A stretch of 64,000 nt of DNA from Pseudoalteromonas rubra (GCF_001482385.1 NZ_CP013612.1:1-64000); one strand, 5' to 3'; shown: positions 17,476 to 27,224, numbered from the stretch's first letter. Numbers and translations are program-made. The notes: generated by a model from the letters alone, not told the origin.

Positions 17476-17785
17476 GTATTATTTCTATCGGCCGGGTAAT
17501 TCATTGCAGGAGTTTTCCGGCAACAAGTCAAACAAGCCCTGATCCGCAAAAGTAATCAGTATTGATAGAATACTTGCCCTTGAGTGAGGGGTTGTCAGCT
17601 AAATTGATAACACCTCCTTTTACCTTTATGGTTGCAATTCCAGCATGGTTATAAAATACAATAGCAAGCCAACCTAAAACTGCGGTTTCAGTATCGTAGG
17701 TGTAATACTGTGTCATTGATATTTAAGCAGACCCTTTATCATAATGATGGTTAGTTAAATATCACATGAGTCAGGAAGCGATAGT
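17476..17785. other. Intergenic region with a doubtful small ORF
   Basis: 310 bases. A minus-strand ORF at 17716-17528 would give 62 residues beginning MTQYYTYDTETAVLGWL, but no convincing ribosome site precedes it and no family was recognised. An AGGAAG ribosome site for the EF-Tu-like gene lies at the right end. Confidence 0.35.
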
Positions 17786-18971
17786 ATGGCAAGCAATGAT
17801 GAATTTATTAAACAAGCTATCTTTATCGATACGATCGGTGCCAAAGGGCACGGTAAAACGACCTTAACCGCTGCTATCACGCAGGTTCTGGCAAAAGATC
17901 ATATGGCGGTAGCACAAGACTTTGCCGCATTAAATAATGCGCCACAACACAAAGCGCGCTCTGGCGTGACCTTTTACCGCTCAGAAGCGGTGTATGAATC
18001 CTCGGCCCGAGTGTGCATTCAATATGATTGTCCCAGCTATATGGACCACGCTAAAGGGATCAACAGTGGCGAAACCAGAGTCGATGCCGCGATTCTGGTG
18101 GTCAGTCAGGACCCCGATTTTAGCAGAGCATGCGACGAATACCTGATGTTATTGCGAGATTTCGGCGTCAGTCACATCATATTATTTATGAATAAGTGCG
18201 ATTTGGAGCAGTACGACGAGCTAAAGGGGGCTTGTCGAGTCACTTGTAAGAGAGCAGCTTAATGGCTATGGGTTTGATGGTGACAATGCACCTGTGATCT
18301 ATGGTTCGGCATTGCAAGCGCTTGAAGGCGTGCCCGTTTGGGAGGATAAAATACGAGACTTAATCAGGACGATGGATGACTATTTTATAGACCCGGTATT
18401 ATTTAAAGACCAGCCTTTTATGATGCCTGTTGAGGATATATTTATCTCACCGCGTCGTGATACGCAAGCTTATAGCAGAATTGAGACGGGTACTATACGA
18501 GTACATGACCCCATTGAGCTGGTTGGTATCAGAGATACGCGGCAGACAAGTTGTTCAAGCATTGATATTGGGGCCCACCCACAAGAAAGGGTGAGTGCGG
18601 GGGATAGCGCGGCGATAGGCCTCAAAGGGATCCCACGCTCTGATATTGAAAGAGGGATGGTGCTTTGTAAAGCGGGTACGCTGAAATCATCTCCAAGTTT
18701 TGAAGCGCGGATTTATTGCTTGACCAGCGAAGAGGGCGTACGTAGAACCCCTTTGCACAATGATTTTAAAGCTGACTTTAGCCTAAACTACCTTGACGTG
18801 GTAGGCACGGCGGACTGGACTCGGAACATTGAAATGATGATGCCAGGCGATGAGCTACATGTAACTGTCAGACTAAGTAAGTCTATGGCTGTAAAAATGG
18901 GTACTAAGTTCGAAATTCGTCAACAAGGTCAGATTGTTGGTGTAGGGCACGTGACATGCCCCATTGATTGA
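17786..18971 (+). pseudogene. Degenerate EF-Tu paralogue split by a frameshift
   Basis: Two frames together cover a whole EF-Tu. The first (17786-18262) has the P-loop IGAKGHGKTTLTAAI, KARSGVTF in place of the effector RGIT, DCPSYMDHAKG in place of DCPGHADY, and MNKCDL (G4). The second, from about 18226, continues GLVESLVREQLNGYGFDGD, then GSALQALEG (G5) and domains II and III to 18971 (GMVLCKAGT, MMMPGDELHVT). Removing one G from the GGGGG run at 18226-18230 joins both frames exactly, so a one-base insertion or sequencing error is the only break. The G3 Gly and catalytic His are replaced (Ser and Tyr), so GTP hydrolysis was probably lost before the frameshift. The ribosome site AGGAAG is good. 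It is not the housekeeping tuf gene. Confidence 0.85.
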
Positions 18972-18993
18972 ATCGGGTTATAACACCAGATAA

Positions 18994-19012
18994 TGGTGCT
19001 GGTTGAGCACCA
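18994..19012. terminator. Bidirectional hairpin between convergent genes
   Basis: TGGTGCT, loop GGTTG, AGCACCA form a perfect 7-bp stem between the EF-Tu-like gene and the convergent sensor kinase gene. No long T tract follows on either strand. Confidence 0.45.
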
Positions 19013-19043
19013 ATAAAGTAGTAATGAGGTGTATGTCGCAAGA

Positions 19044-20279
19044 TTAAGTGTGCTTATTCATGAGGACGATTGCTTTACAGCCCTTTGAAGGGTTGTTTTC
19101 CAATCTAAACTCCCAGTGATATTTAGCGCAAATGTCTTCCACAATTTGTAATCCTACGCCGAAACCGTCGTAGCCTCTGGGTTTGTCTGTCAGTCCAATG
19201 CCGGAGTCAACAACTATAATGCTGGACTGGCTGACGAATAAGTCAACTTGTCCACCAAGTGTGCAGTTTATCGCGTTATCCAGCAGATTATGAATAAGTG
19301 TTCTAAGCAATACGGGTTCGCACTCAAGTTGACAGGGCTGCAGGAGCTTCCAGGATAAGTCCACCTGGTTTGCCTCACACTTTTTTTGCAAAGCCATAGT
19401 CATGTCCGACACCCATTCATCATCTACTTCTATAGATTGGTGAGTGATTTCGGGTTGCCGTGCCAGGCATAAGAAGGTATGGATGAGCTCATTGACTGTG
19501 TCCAGTGCTGCGTTGATCCCATTCAGTTGCTTGTTGTTGCCACTGCGTTTTTGCAAAACGGAGACATTCCCTTTAATCGCCATCATAGGTGTGCGTAATT
19601 CATGGCTGACGTAGCGAGTAAACGTTTGTTCTCTGTGGAGCATCTGTTTCATACGGTGTCGATAGTGATTCACCGCGGTTTCAATTTGATAGATCTCCAG
19701 ACAGCTGTTTCTCGTGACGATATCCGTATCACAATCATCTTTATCATGGTCGCTGATGTGATGCACTAACTCCTGAAGCGGCTTGGCGAGGTGTTCTGCC
19801 TGTAATCGAATAAGGTAAGTGGCGAGCAGAAACAACAGGATGCCTGCGGTGGCGATACCGAATTCGACAAATATGAGTTCTGTGTCATCCCACTCTACTG
19901 GGTTAACATCTTCCACGGCATAATAGATTTGCTTACCTGCCTCATGATCAATTGAATAGGCTAGGATACTGAACTCACTTTCATCATCTAGCTGGAGTGT
20001 AGTGATACCTGTCCACTGAGGGCTCAGTGAAGTTTGAATTTTGGACGGCAATATGTCGAACCCTGCGTACAGAGTTAGTAGCGGATTCACCTGGTATTGT
20101 GTGAAAGGCACTTTTGCCAGTTTGTCGAAGTGATAAGGGGCAACAATCGCCAAGCGATGTTCACTACTTCGGTTCTCGGTGTACATAATAATCGTGCTGA
20201 GTATGAGCGTATACACAGAAATTAGCAGCACGGCACCAAGCCAGGTTGCCCGAAATAATTGTTGTTTAAGTGTCTTCAT
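19044..20279 (-). CDS. Sensor histidine kinase of an OmpR-type two-component system
   Basis: 411 residues from ATG 20279. The longer frame to 20345 begins within the regulator gene and lacks sense as a kinase start. A membrane segment (about 14-34) is followed by a 120-residue periplasmic domain and a second membrane segment (about 150-172). The H-box is YVSHELRTPMMAIKGNV, the N-box LLDNAINCT and the G-box VDSGIGL with GFGVGLQIVEDIC. It overlaps the regulator gene by 14 bases and ends the operon. Its place with two glycosyltransferases suggests it senses an envelope signal, such as cationic peptides or divalent cations, and tunes surface modification. That is inference. Confidence 0.88.
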   Translation of the reverse strand: MKTLKQQLFRATWLGAVLLISVYTLILSTIIMYTENRSSEHRLAIVAPYHFDKLAKVPFTQYQVNPLLTLYAGFDILPSKIQTSLSPQWTGITTLQLDDESEFSILAYSIDHEAGKQIYYAVEDVNPVEWDDTELIFVEFGIATAGILLFLLATYLIRLQAEHLAKPLQELVHHISDHDKDDCDTDIVTRNSCLEIYQIETAVNHYRHRMKQMLHREQTFTRYVSHELRTPMMAIKGNVSVLQKRSGNNKQLNGINAALDTVNELIHTFLCLARQPEITHQSIEVDDEWVSDMTMALQKKCEANQVDLSWKLLQPCQLECEPVLLRTLIHNLLDNAINCTLGGQVDLFVSQSSIIVVDSGIGLTDKPRGYDGFGVGLQIVEDICAKYHWEFRLENNPSKGCKAIVLMNKHT

Positions 20280-20964
20280 CAGATACCAGCTTATAACCAA
20301 ATTTTGGGACGGTTTGCAGCATGTCAAATGCAAAAGGTTTATCAAGTGCAGCTCTGAGTTGATAAATATGTCGTCTTAGCAGGTCGTGATCGGGGACTTC
20401 ATCTGGCCATAAGGTACGTTCCAGTAATTCTCGGCTCACCGGGTTTGGGCTATGTTCAGCCAGTGTGACCAAAATTTTATAACCGCTCGGGTTGAGCTTA
20501 ATTGTGCGCTCAGCACGCTTTACTTCGCGATTAGGCAGGTCAATGTGCAAAGTACCGGTTGTTAGCTGAGTTTTATATCCTCCACCATGAGTACGGCGGA
20601 GCACAGCCTTTATACGTGCTTCGAGTAGCATCAGGTCGAATGGTTTAACGATATAATCATCCGCGCCGCAGTTCAGTCCGGTGAGCGTGTCTTGTTGTGT
20701 GTCTCTGGCTGTTAGCATAATAATCGGGGTACTGGTACCCTGCTGGCGCAACCGCTGACATACTTCGATGCCATCCAACCCAGGCAGCATGATATCCAAA
20801 AGAATACAGTCATAGTCGCCTGTTGTAGCCAGCTGCAGACCCATCAGGCCGTTGGATGAGTAATCCATCACATAATCAGGTGCTTCAAAATAGTCGAATA
20901 GGGTTTCTGCGACTTGCTGCGCATCTTCAATCAATAATATGTTCACAGGTTTGTTGGGGAGCAT
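20266..20964 (-). CDS. OmpR-family response regulator
   Basis: 232 residues. The receiver domain contains ILLIEDAQ (acidic pocket), ILLDIMLPGLDG (phospho-acceptor Asp about 56) and KPFDLMLLEAR. The C-terminal winged-helix domain has LPNREVKRAERTIKLNPSGY and LRRHIYQLRAALDKP, typical of the DNA-binding trans-reg domain. It is read from the same strand as the GT39 gene upstream, with a 22-base overlap, and the kinase follows. It probably controls this operon; a candidate inverted repeat lies at 23438-23469 before the first glycosyltransferase. Confidence 0.9.
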   Translation of the reverse strand: MLPNKPVNILLIEDAQQVAETLFDYFEAPDYVMDYSSNGLMGLQLATTGDYDCILLDIMLPGLDGIEVCQRLRQQGTSTPIIMLTARDTQQDTLTGLNCGADDYIVKPFDLMLLEARIKAVLRRTHGGGYKTQLTTGTLHIDLPNREVKRAERTIKLNPSGYKILVTLAEHSPNPVSRELLERTLWPDEVPDHDLLRRHIYQLRAALDKPFAFDMLQTVPKFGYKLVSDEDT

Positions 20965-22343
20965 GTCAGTAATATACCTTGTTGGCTTTTATTGATGGTC
21001 TTACAGTTATGACGCTGAGGCAGTTGTATCTCCTCTTGCTGCTCATGGGTAAGTACAAGATAGTTGTGCTTTTGAGTCTTAAGTTTAGCGGTTAGTTCAG
21101 CTTTATTGGCAATCAATTTTGCTTGCCCGCAACTATAAAATCGTGCAGAAAAAGGGCGTTTTTCCAGGTAGTACACCGGCATTGTTGGACACGGTGTGGC
21201 GATCAGTGACAACAACGTCTTTTCTGAATGCCTGTTTCCTGAGTCGAAAACAACCAGAGCGGTTACGCCTGTGTAGAGTGCAGTACAAACAAAGCCGATG
21301 TTCAGCAACAGAGCACGTTGCGTGATAAACTTGGCCATCAGTAAAGCAAATGCGGGTAGTCCTGGCAAAACATATGCTGTCAGTATATTACTGGCAAAGG
21401 TAAACAGCAGCATAGGTGCAACGGCCCAGCCTATCAGGTAGCGGCTGAACTCATTTTGACAGTCTGTTTTTAGCTGCTGTGGGCGTTTGAATAAGTGCCA
21501 GATCAAAATAAAAGACCAGGGGCAGGCAACTAGCAGCCAGAACAACCAGATCTTACCTTTGGGCTCGACATGGGCACTTCCATATAAGTCTCCCTGCCAG
21601 CCAGGTTCTAAAAAGCGTTGAATATGCTCTCCTACAATAAAGTAGTTGATAAATCCCGGAGTTTTCAATTCGGCTAGTACATACCAGGGTAGGCAGGTCA
21701 TCGCGAATATGGCCAGCCCGGTTAACCAGGGGAGAGAGTACAAAGCGGGTAGTAAACATCTTTGCCAGAGACCCCAAACACACAAGGCAATACCAATAAT
21801 AACGACGGCGACAGGACCTTTGATAAGCATGCCTAAACCACAGGCAAAGAAAAACACGAGACCAGCAACATAGTTTCTTTCGCTGTAACTGAGCCAGAAG
21901 CTGGTCATGGCCAGGGTACAGCTAAATAACAAAGCGGGATCAGTCATAACCATGCCAATTGCGACATAGAAGCCAAAACAGCTGGTGAGAATGAGCACAC
22001 TGCTGGTAGCGTATTGATCCCCAGCCTGTCGTTTGGCAAAAACGTAAACCAGCAGGGTGCTCATCAGACCCATAAGCCAATGTGCAAAGCGCGCACCCCA
22101 TTCATGAATGCCAAACAGCTCAAAGCTTAATGCCGTGATCCAGGTGTGTGCTGGAGGCTTGCCCCAAAAAGGAATACCTACTTCAAACCAGGGGGTGATC
22201 CAGTCCTGGCTTTGCACCATCAGACGGGCAATCTCTGCATAACGGGCCTCGGTGGTGTCATAGAGCGGATACAGACCTAGTGTGAATAAACGGATCAGCA
22301 TCAGCACTGTTACACATAAAAGTAGCGCATGACTAAGCCTCAT
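20943..22343 (-). CDS. GT39-family membrane glycosyltransferase (ArnT-like)
   Basis: 466 residues with about 10-11 hydrophobic segments. The N-terminus has LGLYPLYDTTEARYAEIARL and WGKPPAHTWITAL, very close to the ArnT/PMT signature with the catalytic Asp in the first periplasmic loop. GT39 enzymes move a sugar from an undecaprenyl phosphate carrier onto lipid A or another surface acceptor. E. coli ArnT is longer (about 550), so the C-terminal periplasmic domain here is small. The gene overlaps the GT2 gene by 11 bases and the regulator by 22, making a tight operon. The sugar is unknown, because no aminoarabinose synthesis genes are in the window. Confidence 0.82.
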   Translation of the reverse strand: MRLSHALLLCVTVLMLIRLFTLGLYPLYDTTEARYAEIARLMVQSQDWITPWFEVGIPFWGKPPAHTWITALSFELFGIHEWGARFAHWLMGLMSTLLVYVFAKRQAGDQYATSSVLILTSCFGFYVAIGMVMTDPALLFSCTLAMTSFWLSYSERNYVAGLVFFFACGLGMLIKGPVAVVIIGIALCVWGLWQRCLLPALYSLPWLTGLAIFAMTCLPWYVLAELKTPGFINYFIVGEHIQRFLEPGWQGDLYGSAHVEPKGKIWLFWLLVACPWSFILIWHLFKRPQQLKTDCQNEFSRYLIGWAVAPMLLFTFASNILTAYVLPGLPAFALLMAKFITQRALLLNIGFVCTALYTGVTALVVFDSGNRHSEKTLLSLIATPCPTMPVYYLEKRPFSARFYSCGQAKLIANKAELTAKLKTQKHNYLVLTHEQQEEIQLPQRHNCKTINKSQQGILLTCSPTNL

Positions 22344-23382
22344 GGATATTCTCCTGCGTCGGAGCTTGACGGAAATGATCTGTCATAACCAAGTAGACTG
22401 GACGTTGTTTGGCTTCTGTAAAGAGCCGAGCAATATACTCACCCAGAATGCCAATGGCGATCAGCTGAACGCCGCCAAGCGCCAACAGGGTGAGCATGAT
22501 ACTGGGATATCCGGGCACGGCCTCACCAAATATGACTGTTTTGATCACCACCCAGGTTGCGAATAAAAAGGCATAACATGAGATCAGAGCACCGACCCAG
22601 GTCGCAAATCTCAGCGGTTTAACGCTGAATGAAGTAATCCCAGACAAGGCTAACCTGACCAGCTGAAAATAATTCCACTTTGTTTCTCCAGCAATGCGTT
22701 CGGGGCGTTCAAACTCTAAAGTCACCTGATTAAAGCCGGGCCAACTCATTAAGCCTTTCATGTAACGATTGCGTTCAGGCAATTGTTTTATAGCCTCAAC
22801 GACAGTGCGGGTGAGTAAGCGAAAGTCACCGACATCTTTCTCCACCGGGCTATCTGACACCCAGTTTAGTATTCGGTAAAAGGCATGTGCACTGGCTTTT
22901 TTAAACCAAGATTCGCCATGTCGATATGCCCGCTTCATATTGACAATATCCGCCCCTTCAAGCCAGCTGTTGATCATGCTGGGGATCAGTTCAGGCGGGT
23001 CTTGCAGGTCGGCATCAAGCAAGATCACCGCATCTCCCTGAGCATGTTCGAGCCCGGCGGTGAGAGCTGCTTCCTTACCAAAGTTACGACTCAGACGGAT
23101 CGCGCGAACATCACAGTATTGGTTATCCAGGTTTTGTGTAATGTCCCATGAGGCGTCGATGCTGCCATCATCTATGTACACGATTTCAAACCGTACCTGC
23201 CTGAGTGAGGCTATGACACCGCTGACTCTATGGTGAAGTTCTGCCAGTACGGCTTGTTCATTATAAAGAGGAACGACCAGGCTGATTAAGCGCTTGGGCT
23301 TATCCGAATCTGCATGTGCAGAGTTGCTATGGCTATTTTTGAATCTAGGGGTTCTGTAGTCTGCCAGTGACAGTGGTTGCAT
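22333..23382 (-). CDS. GT2 undecaprenyl-phosphate glycosyltransferase (ArnC/GtrB-like)
   Basis: 349 residues. It has SLVVPLYNEQAVLAELHHRV, IVYIDDGSIDASWDI and LLDADLQDPPELI (DXD metal site), then two C-terminal membrane segments (about 255-280 and 290-315). This architecture is that of ArnC, GtrB and dolichol-phosphate-mannose synthase-like enzymes, which load a sugar onto undecaprenyl phosphate in the cytoplasm. The lipid-linked sugar would be flipped by the GtrA-like protein of the divergent gene and transferred by the GT39 protein. It is the first gene of the minus-strand operon. Confidence 0.88.
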   Translation of the reverse strand: MQPLSLADYRTPRFKNSHSNSAHADSDKPKRLISLVVPLYNEQAVLAELHHRVSGVIASLRQVRFEIVYIDDGSIDASWDITQNLDNQYCDVRAIRLSRNFGKEAALTAGLEHAQGDAVILLDADLQDPPELIPSMINSWLEGADIVNMKRAYRHGESWFKKASAHAFYRILNWVSDSPVEKDVGDFRLLTRTVVEAIKQLPERNRYMKGLMSWPGFNQVTLEFERPERIAGETKWNYFQLVRLALSGITSFSVKPLRFATWVGALISCYAFLFATWVVIKTVIFGEAVPGYPSIMLTLLALGGVQLIAIGILGEYIARLFTEAKQRPVYLVMTDHFRQAPTQENIHEA

Positions 23383-23437
23383 GGGTGTGCCTCCTTTAGT
23401 TAGTCAACAGCAGTCTAATCCAGGTCAGGTCTAAAAA

Positions 23438-23469
23438 ATGTCCACATTGACACGACCTTTTTTGGACAT
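23438..23469. promoter_or_regulatory. Inverted repeat in the gtr divergent promoter
   Basis: ATGTCCA (23438-23444) and TGGACAT (23463-23469) are exact inverted repeats, centre to centre about 25 bases, in the 126-base gap between the GT2 gene and the GtrA-like gene. The site could bind the response regulator of this operon and control both directions. Confidence 0.35.
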
Positions 23470-23508
23470 GCCCATAGTTACAATGCCCGTGATAGAAAAG
23501 GGGGTGGT

Positions 23509-23898
23509 ATGGTATTAACAAGGTTCTTCGTGATAGGCATACTGGGGTGTGTGGTTGATTTCCTGTTTTTTCAGCTGTTGCTCTTATTTAAAGTGGAACT
23601 ATTGGTGGCCAGGCTACTCGCTTTTTGGGTCGCGATGGGGTTTACCTGGTTTGGTAACCGGCTATATACGTTCAGAGTATACGGAGCAAAGTTGGCTCAG
23701 TTTGCCCGTCATGTTCTCAGTAGCCATGTTGCGGGGTTAATGAATCTTAGCGCGTTTTATCTGGTGAGCTTATCTCAGTCCAGTCAGATTGCGTTTTTGC
23801 TTGGCGTCATTTTAGGGGCGAAGGCGAACTATTTGTTAAGCAAAATGTGGGTTTTTGTGTCTGCAACTCAGCAAGATGCAAGTGCAGATAGAGGCTAG
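23509..23898 (+). CDS. GtrA-like flippase
   Basis: 129 residues with four hydrophobic helices and the GtrA signature: RFFVIGILGCVVDFLFFQLL at the start, FTWFGNRLYTFR in the middle and GAKANYLLSKMWVF at the end. GtrA proteins flip undecaprenyl-phosphate-linked sugars to the periplasm. It diverges from the GT2-GT39 operon, so the three parts (flippase, loader, transferase) of a Gtr/Arn-like module are together. An alternative is a general GtrA/PAS domain protein with no link, but the position makes that unlikely. Confidence 0.8.
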   Translation: MVLTRFFVIGILGCVVDFLFFQLLLLFKVELLVARLLAFWVAMGFTWFGNRLYTFRVYGAKLAQFARHVLSSHVAGLMNLSAFYLVSLSQSSQIAFLLGVILGAKANYLLSKMWVFVSATQQDASADRG

Positions 23899-23904
23899 CT
23901 AAAG

Positions 23905-23934
23905 TGTCAGTGCCTGTAATGACAGGCACTGACA
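23905..23934. terminator. Bidirectional hairpin between gtrA-like gene and katG
   Basis: TGTCAGTGCCTG and CAGGCACTGACA form a perfect 12-bp stem with a 6-base loop between the convergent genes. T tracts are weak on both sides. Confidence 0.6.
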
Positions 23935-23946
23935 ATTGGGGTGCAA

Positions 23947-26265
23947 TTATAGCTGATGGCGCAAGTCAAAGCGGTCCAGCTGCATGACTTTGTGCCAGGC
24001 TTTAACAAAGTCTTCAGCAAATTTTTGCTGGGCGTTGTCATACGCATAGACTTCGGCCACGGCGCGCAACTCAGAGTTTGAGCCAAAGATTAAATCGACG
24101 CTGGTGGCCGTAAAGCGTTGCTCGCCTGTACTTCGGTCAATGCTCTCATACAGACCTGCCTGGCTGGTTTTCTGCCACTGATGAGACATGCTCAATAGGT
24201 TGATGAAAAAGTCATTGCTCAGGGTGCCCACTTTATCGGTAAATACGCCGTGTTGAGATCCTGAAGCATTGGCACCGAGTACGCGTAGCCCGCCCAGCAG
24301 CACCGTCATTTCTGGTACAGTCAGGTTTAACTGATCAGCTTTATCGACCAGCATCTCGGTCGGCGAACGGTAGCTTGCGTTGACATCAAAATAGTTTCTG
24401 AAGGCATCCGCTTTTGGTTCAAGCAGCGTGAATGAGTCAACATCGGTTTGCGCCTGAGTCGCGTCGGTACGGCCAGGGGTAAAAGGAACAGAAACAGTGA
24501 TACCCGCATTTTTTGCTGCCTGCTCAACGGCTGCTGCACCTGCCAGTACAATCACATCTGCCATAGATACTTGCTTACCGCCACCTGCTGCACGATTAAA
24601 GCGAGCCTGAACCGCTTGTAGTTGATTCAAAACTGAGGACAGTTCGTCCGGGTTGTTAACTGGCCAGTCTTTTTGTGGGGCGAGCATAATGCGGGCGCCG
24701 TTGGCACCACCGCGCATATCCGAGGCACGGAAGCTGGCAGCTGAGGCCCAGGCAGTGCGGATGAGCGCCGGTACGCTGATACCGGTTTTCAGAATATCCA
24801 GCTTGATTGCTTTGGCATCGGCTTCATTAATTAAAGCATGGTCGACTTTAGGGACTGGATCTTGCCAGATCAGTGCTTCGTCGGGTGCTGTATTACCCAG
24901 ATATCGAGTGCGTGGCCCCATATCGCGGTGTGTCAGCTTGTACCAGGCTTTGGCAAAGGCCAGGCGATATTCTTCCGGGTTCGCTAAAAAGCGTTCGGCA
25001 ATTTTACGATACTCAGGGTCGTACTTGAGTGCCAGATCTGCGGTCGTCATAACTGGCGAATTGAATTTCCGTTTAACGTGCGCATCCGGCACTGAAGTGT
25101 GTAGTGCTTCGTCTGTTGGGATCCATTGAATCGCGCCGCCCGGACTGCGGGTCTGCTGCCATTCAAAGTTCAGCAGGTTTTGCAGGTATAGCGTGGTCCA
25201 GCGGGTTGGAGCCTGAGTCCATGCACCTTCCAGGCCGCTGGTCACAGTGTCTTCCGAGTGGCCTTTGCCACATTTGTTTTTCCAGCCCAGCCCTTGCTCT
25301 TCAATAGCAGCACCACCAGGTTCTTTGCCAACGCATTTGCTGGCTTTGTGGGCACCATGCATTTTACCGAAGGTGTGGCCACCTGCGATCAGCGCCACAG
25401 TTTCTTCGTCATTCATGGCCATGCGACCAAACGCGACGCGGATGTTTTTCGCCGAGCCAGCCGGATCTGGCTTACCTTTTGGTCCTTCCGGATTGACGTA
25501 GATTAAGCCCATATGAGTGGCACCCAGCGGGCGCTGGAGTTTACCGTCTTTTTCTTCGCGATCACTGGCCAGCATTTCAACCTCCGGACCCCAATAGACC
25601 AAATCAGGCTCCCAGTCATCCGTTCGGCCACCGGCAAACCCATAGGTTTTGAAGCCCATATTCTCAAGACCAACGGTGCCGGCCAGAATCATCAGGTCGC
25701 CCCAGGAGATCTGCTCTCCATATTTTTGCTTGAGTGGCCAAAGCAGGCGTTTTGCTTTATCGAGGTTGCCATTGTCAGGCCAACTGTTGAGTGGAGCAAA
25801 GCGCATTTGTCCGCCATCACCGCCGCCGCGACCATCCAATGTTCGATAGGTACCAGAGCTGTGCCAGGCCAGGCGAATAAACAAAGGCCCATAATTGCCC
25901 CAGTCCGCTGGCCACCAGTCTTGTGACGTTGTCAGTAATTCGTTCATATCACGCTTGAGCGCAGCCATCTCTAACTGGTTAAATGCCTGAGCATAATCAA
26001 AGTTTTCGCCGAGCGGGTTGGAGCGGCTGTCGTGGTCACGCAGAGGCGACAGGTCAAGTTGGTCTGGCCACCAGAACTGGTTCGATTTGGCCACGCCTGT
26101 GGGTACATGACCACTACCGACGGCGCCTTTTGGTTTACTGATTTCGCTATTAGAGTGGCTGGCTTGCTGCGCATCATTGTTGCTGGCGCAGGCGCTCAGA
26201 CCCGTGATCGCAACACCCACCAGTGCGGCCAGTGCTGACTTTTTAAACATCATCGCTGTTGTCAT
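23947..26265 (-). CDS. katG: Catalase-peroxidase with lipoprotein signal
   Basis: 772 residues. The KatG core is intact: [14 protein letters not shown] with the distal Arg-Trp-His, [15 protein letters not shown] (adduct Tyr), [20 protein letters not shown] (adduct Met and proximal His), and a full C-terminal duplicate domain. It uses haem to destroy hydrogen peroxide and oxidise donors. The N-terminus, [15 protein letters not shown]...[10 protein letters not shown], is a lipoprotein signal with lipobox LSAC (Cys26) and then a Ser/Asn-rich linker, so the enzyme is probably exported and lipid-anchored, unlike cytoplasmic KatG. It may protect the envelope from peroxide, which the LodA-type oxidase would also generate. 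Single gene with its own promoter region. Confidence 0.92.
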   Translation of the reverse strand: MTTAMMFKKSALAALVGVAITGLSACASNNDAQQASHSNSEISKPKGAVGSGHVPTGVAKSNQFWWPDQLDLSPLRDHDSRSNPLGENFDYAQAFNQLEMAALKRDMNELLTTSQDWWPADWGNYGPLFIRLAWHSSGTYRTLDGRGGGDGGQMRFAPLNSWPDNGNLDKAKRLLWPLKQKYGEQISWGDLMILAGTVGLENMGFKTYGFAGGRTDDWEPDLVYWGPEVEMLASDREEKDGKLQRPLGATHMGLIYVNPEGPKGKPDPAGSAKNIRVAFGRMAMNDEETVALIAGGHTFGKMHGAHKASKCVGKEPGGAAIEEQGLGWKNKCGKGHSEDTVTSGLEGAWTQAPTRWTTLYLQNLLNFEWQQTRSPGGAIQWIPTDEALHTSVPDAHVKRKFNSPVMTTADLALKYDPEYRKIAERFLANPEEYRLAFAKAWYKLTHRDMGPRTRYLGNTAPDEALIWQDPVPKVDHALINEADAKAIKLDILKTGISVPALIRTAWASAASFRASDMRGGANGARIMLAPQKDWPVNNPDELSSVLNQLQAVQARFNRAAGGGKQVSMADVIVLAGAAAVEQAAKNAGITVSVPFTPGRTDATQAQTDVDSFTLLEPKADAFRNYFDVNASYRSPTEMLVDKADQLNLTVPEMTVLLGGLRVLGANASGSQHGVFTDKVGTLSNDFFINLLSMSHQWQKTSQAGLYESIDRSTGEQRFTATSVDLIFGSNSELRAVAEVYAYDNAQQKFAEDFVKAWHKVMQLDRFDLRHQL

Positions 26266-26753
26266 AAAGGTTACCTTTTTTCTTCAACATACCTGTCGAC
26301 CAGCCAGATCTACCCGGTCGTCAGTGCATCTACTTAATTCTCTGAAAGTATAATTTTTTGTTTGCAAAATTGTTAATGGGGTTTTTCGATGCCTGTATTC
26401 GTAAAAATCAATCATGGCTGAGGTAGATACAGATAAGAGGGGGTAGGACAATTTTAGAGCGAGTTGTGAAAAACGAACGAGCGCAAAGTTCACACTCTTC
26501 ATCGCAAGCCTGCTTGAGTGCATGTAATTTACTTGATAGGTTTTCTTTAAATCTGCATTGATGTGGTTTTTATCTCAATGAGAGATATATGAGCCCATTG
26601 AGGCGGTGAGTATATAAATGCTTAATAATATGCCGATTTTTACTTTTAAGGTGCAAGCCAACTTACGTGATAATATAAAATTTATACCCTGATTAGCCTT
26701 TACTTTTAGCTGATTCAGTGAATCATAAACACAATTTAAAGGAAGTGATAATA
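26266..26753. other. Divergent promoter region, katG and an NTF2-like gene
   Basis: 488 bases. The katG ribosome site (AAGGTAACC on the minus strand) and the AAGGAAGTG site of the 26754 gene are at its ends. A 79-codon minus-strand frame (26523-26284) looks like random sequence. No clear OxyR or other operator was identified by eye. Confidence 0.45.
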
Positions 26754-27206
26754 ATGAAATTATTCTTTAAGGCTATGGCTGCGGCAACACTACTTGTCTC
26801 TACATTCAGTCGAGCTGAAGCGGTTACCGGGAATGAGTATCAGGCGGTCGTTGACACTGCATATACCTACTTCAATGGTGCAGCAAAGGGCGATCAGACA
26901 CTGCTGGCGCAAGCGTTTGATTTAGAGTTTGGCCATATCAAAATGATCCGGGTAGACAAAGAAACGCAGCAAGAAACGGTCAGGGTGATTTCACTTAAGG
27001 AGTTCGCCGGTTTTTTTAAGGAGGCCACAAAGGATAAATGGGAAGCCAATATTTTATCTGTTGATATCGTAGATGATAAAATGGCGATGGTTAAACTGGA
27101 TTTCCACACCCCAAAAACACACTACATTGATTATTTGGTAATGTATAAACGTCAAAATACGTGGCGTATTGTGACTAAAACCTTTGTCGCCAAAAGTAAA
27201 TTGTAG
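26754..27206 (+). CDS. Exported NTF2-like / lumazine-binding-type protein
   Basis: 150 residues from ATG 26754, chosen because AAGGAAGTG stands 7 bases before it and the protein then opens with a signal peptide (MKLFFKAMAAATLLVSTFSRAEA). The mature part has YQAVVDTAYTYFNGAAKGDQ, then KEFAGFFKEA and MVKLDFHTPKTHYIDYLVMYK, the helix and curved sheet pattern of SnoaL/NTF2-like proteins of the Lumazine_bd_2 type. These often act as small periplasmic binding or hydrolase-like modules; no active site can be assigned. The next gene follows after 18 bases in the same direction. Confidence 0.72.
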   Translation: MKLFFKAMAAATLLVSTFSRAEAVTGNEYQAVVDTAYTYFNGAAKGDQTLLAQAFDLEFGHIKMIRVDKETQQETVRVISLKEFAGFFKEATKDKWEANILSVDIVDDKMAMVKLDFHTPKTHYIDYLVMYKRQNTWRIVTKTFVAKSKL

Positions 27207-27224
27207 GTCAGTAAGCGTTTTTGA

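Noticed and set aside
17528..17716. 62-codon minus-strand ORF between the chemoreceptor and EF-Tu-like genes
   Set aside because: There is no good ribosome site and no recognised family; it is mentioned only in the intergenic entry.
20280..20345. N-terminal extension of the sensor kinase to 20345
   Set aside because: It lies fully inside the response regulator gene and the membrane segment is complete from ATG 20279.
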